A stretch of 64,000 bases of DNA from assembly GCF_051401765.1 (NCBI RefSeq), contig NW_027480422.1, positions 15,084,001-15,148,000 of the forward strand, given 5' to 3'. The position numbers and the translations under genes are program-made. Each line of letters begins with the position of its first letter. The stretch's first letter is position 1. This document shows, piece after piece, positions 61,641-64,000 of the stretch. The notes under the pieces are model-generated. The model saw only the letters and a program-made list of their open reading frames with translations, was not told the DNA's origin and did no database searches. This DNA is from Calliopsis andreniformis (lineage: Eukaryota; Arthropoda; Insecta; Hymenoptera; Andrenidae).

Positions 61641-64000
61641 ACCGTTACTTTCACACTGTTTGCAAATGTACATTATATACGATGGAAAAGCTGTTGTATT
61701 TATATTGTATTTTATGCTTCTGGCGTTGACTTCTTAGGCCCTAACTATTTGATCTGGTGGAGGACCGCCCTGTAGTGAAGCCTAGGTTGCCCGGAACGTA
61801 GAAATGACCATTACTTCCACACTGTTTGCAATTATTCATATTATACAGTGGAAAAACTGTTGTATTTATATTGTATTTTATGCTTCTGGCATTGCCTTCT
61901 AAGGCCCTAACTATTCGATGTGGTTGAGCAACGCCCTAGAGTGAAGCCTAGATTGCCCGGAACGTCGAAATGACCAGAACTTTCATACTGGTTGCAATTA
62001 ATCGTTTTATACAATGGAAAAACTGTTGTGTTTATTTTGTATTTGGTGCTTCTGGCGTTGACTTCTTAGGCCCTAACTGTTGGATGTGGTGGACCAAAGC
62101 CCTAGAGTGAAGCCTAGGTTGCCCGGAACGTAGAAATGACCGTTACTTTTACACTGTTTGCAAATGTACATTATATACCATGGAAAAGCTGTTGTATTTA
62201 TATTGTATTTTATGCTTCTGGCGTTGACTTCTTAGGCCCTAACTATTTGATCCGGTGGAGTACCGCCCTGTAGTGAAGCCTAGGTTGCCCGGACCGTAGA
62301 AATGACCATTACCTTCACACTGTTTGCGATTATTCATTTTATACGATTGTAAAACTGTTGTATTTATTTTGTATTTTATGCTTCTGGCATTGACTTCTGA
62401 GGCCCTAGCTATTCCATCTGGTGGAGCAACGCCCTAGAGTGGAGCATAGGTCGCCCGAAACGTGGAAATGACCATTACTTTCACTCTGGTTGCAATTATT
62501 CCAGCTGTACGATGGACAAACTGTTGGATTTTGATTGTACTTTATGCTTCAGGCGTTCACTTCTTAGGCCCTAACTATTTGCTCTGGTGGAACAACGCCC
62601 TAGGGTGAAGCCTAGGTTGCCCGGAACGTAGAAATGACCATTACCTTCACACTGTTTACCATTATTGATTTTATACGATGGTAAAACTGTTGTACATATA
62701 TCGTATTTTATGCTTCTGGCGTTGACTTCTTAGGCCCTAACTATTCGATCAGGTGGAGCAACGCCCTAGGGTGAAGCCTAGGTTGCCCGGAACGTAGAAA
62801 TGACCATAACCTTCATACTGGTTGCAATTATTCGTTTTATACGATGGAAAAACTGTTGTATTAATTTTGTATTTGGTGCTTCTGGCGTTGACTTCTTAGG
62901 CCCTAACTATTCGATGTGGTTGAGCAACGCCCTAGAGTGAAGCCTAGATTGCCCGGAACGTTGAAATGGCCATAACTTTCATACTGGTAGCAATTATTCG
63001 ATTTATAGGATGGAAAAACTGTTGTATTTATATTGTATTTTATGCTTCAGCGTTCACTTCCTAGGCCCTAACCATTCGCTCTGGTGGAACAACGCCCTAG
63101 GGTGATGCCTAGGTTGCCCGGATCGTAGAAATGACCATTACTTGCACACTGGTAGCAATTATTCGCTTCATACGATGAAAAAACTGTTGTATTTATTTTG
63201 TATTTGGTGCTTCTTGCGTTGACTTCTTAGGCCCTAACTGTTAGATGTGGAGGACCAACGCCCCAGAGTGAAGCCTAGGTTGCCCGGAACGTAGAAATGA
63301 CCGTTACATTCACACTGTTTGCAAATGTACATTATATACGATGGAAAAGCTGTTGTATTTATATTGTATTTTATGCTTCTGGCGTTGACTTCTTAGGCCC
63401 TAACTATTTGATCTGGTGGAGCACCGCCCTGTAGTGAAGCCTAGGTTGCCCGGAACGTAGAAATGACCATTACTTCCACACTGTTTGCAATTATTCATGT
63501 TATACAGTGGAAAAACTGTTGTATTTATATTGTATTTTATGCTTCTGGCATTGACTTCTAAGGCCCTAACTATTCGATGTGGTGGAGCAACGCCCTAGAG
63601 CGAAGCCTAGGTGGCCCGGAACGTAAAAATGACCTGTACTTTCACACTGGTTGCAATTATTCCTGTTATACAATGGGAAAACTGTTGTACTTATGTTGTA
63701 TTTTATGCTTCTGGCGCCGAATTCTAAGTCCCTAACTATTGGATCTGGTGGAGCAATGCCCTAGAGTGAAGCCTAGGTTGCCCGGAACGTAGAAATGACC
63801 GTTACTTTCACACTGTTTGCAAATGTACATTATATACGATGGAAAAGCTGTTGTATTTATATTGTATTTTATGCTTCTGTCGCTGACTTCTTAGGCCCTA
63901 ACTATTTGATCTGGTGGAGCACCGCCCTGTAGTGAAGCCTATGTTGCCCGGAACGTAGAAATGACCATAACTTTCACACTGGTTTCAATTATTCGTTTTA
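61641..64000 (+). repeat. 3-monomer repeat with GCAAATGTACATT monomer
   Basis: The monomer starting ACCGTTACTTTCACAC with GCAAATGTACATTATATAC has its ACCG at 61,641, 62,139, 63,300 and 63,798. The first and last pairs are 498 bp apart (3 x 166), and the middle gap is 1,161 (7 x 166 minus 1). It is followed by a monomer with GGAGCACCGCCCTGTAG. This is a second, unrelated trimer unit at the right edge, cut by the window end. Confidence 0.82.

Larger units (their letters stand above)
1..64000 (+). repeat. 166-bp satellite DNA array, whole window
   Basis: Every stretch of the window aligns to one monomer of about 166 bp in the same orientation. Anchor word GGAACGTAG (or a one- or two-base variant) lies at 81, 247, 413, 579, 745, 910, 1076, 1241 and 1407, and continues to 63,950. 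Steps are 166, or 165 where a base is lost. About 385 monomers fit. No unique sequence, gene, RNA gene, transposable element or inverted monomer interrupts it. Conserved words in most monomers include CACACTGGTTGCAATTATTC, GAAAAACTGTTGTA, CTTCTGGCGTTGACTTCT, GGAGCAACGCCCTAGAG and CCTAGGTTGCCCGGAACG. Long uniform arrays with nested higher-order repeats are typical of eukaryotic centromeric or pericentromeric heterochromatin; that location is inferred, not shown. I do not recognise the satellite family. Confidence 0.98.
51986..64000 (+). repeat. Right-hand mosaic domain, CATATATCG class monomers
   Basis: About 72 monomers. Frequent here are monomers with GTTGTACATATATCGTA, TTGCGATTATTCATTTTAT, CGATCAGGTGGAGC and GCCCTAGGGTGAAGCC, which are already present at the right end of the 45-mer unit (from about 43,700) but are absent from the first 10 kb. 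Short blocks recur at 166, 498, 1,328, 2,653, 3,818 and 3,982 bp. The window ends inside a monomer, so the array continues. Confidence 0.87.

Noticed and set aside
1..64000. CRISPR array
   Set aside because: The repeats are regular, but there are no unique spacers. The entire 166-bp period is the repeat, it is far longer than CRISPR repeats, and there are no cas genes.
1..64000. rRNA, tRNA or small-RNA gene cluster in tandem
   Set aside because: No 5S, tRNA or snRNA-like conserved words or folds were recognised, and no internal promoter boxes. Substitutions spread over most of the monomer do not suggest a structured RNA.
1..64000. Naming the satellite family or species (for example mollusc or plant centromeric satellites of similar length)
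   Set aside because: A period near 166 bp occurs in many unrelated satellites. I recognise no diagnostic sequence, so any name would be a guess.
1..64000. Perfect CENP-B box on either strand
   Set aside because: The best forward match lacks one core G and the common form lacks two. On the minus strand the GCCCGGAACGTAGAAAT region matches only about 6 of 9 core positions. It is reported only as box-like.

Overview
The whole 64,000-base window is one uninterrupted satellite DNA array. A monomer of about 166 bp repeats head-to-tail on the + strand from the first base to the last. Counting from the anchor word GGAACGTAG at 81 to its last occurrence at 63,950 gives about 385 monomers, with a net loss of only about 40 bases to small indels. 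I see no protein-coding gene, RNA gene, transposon, inversion or unique-sequence interlude. All open frames of 60-101 codons lie inside the repeat, and because 166 = 3 x 55 + 1, consecutive monomers are read in shifting frames. I treat them all as chance. The array points to a eukaryotic chromosome, in a centromeric, pericentromeric or other heterochromatic block. I cannot name the species. The by-eye consensus is about 42% GC and keeps 6 CpG per monomer, close to the number expected from base composition, which argues mildly against a host that heavily methylates and erodes this DNA.

The information lies in the higher-order structure. Neighbouring monomers usually differ at many sites, but multi-monomer blocks are copied almost perfectly. 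From left to right: (1) 1-505, edge monomers; (2) 506-8,142, a tandem duplication of a 23-monomer unit (3,815 bp) with one difference seen; (3) about 8,143-11,125, mixed monomers, then a rearranged partial third copy of that unit; (4) about 11,126-13,330, a 3-monomer unit (497 bp) repeated locally; (5) 13,331-15,350, mixed, with a block that reappears 12.1 kb away; (6) 15,351-25,266, two copies of a 30-monomer unit (4,978 bp) with a nested 804-bp duplicate; (7) 25,267-37,040, a mosaic of blocks shared at offsets of 11 to 25 monomers; (8) 37,041-51,985, a tandem duplication of a 45-monomer unit (7,467 bp) in which I found no difference; (9) 51,986-64,000, a mosaic of short blocks (1, 3, 8, 16, 23 and 24 monomers) dominated by another monomer class.

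Almost every measured offset is a whole number of monomers minus 0 to 4 bases. The array has therefore been reshaped by in-register unequal exchange or conversion, repeatedly and at several scales. A sub-class of monomers carries a 17-bp word resembling the mammalian CENP-B box (7 of 9 core positions, 8 of 9 in the best copy). That is suggestive of centromere function but not proof. There is no gene system here. The object of interest is the satellite, its nested higher-order repeats and the possible protein-binding word in it.
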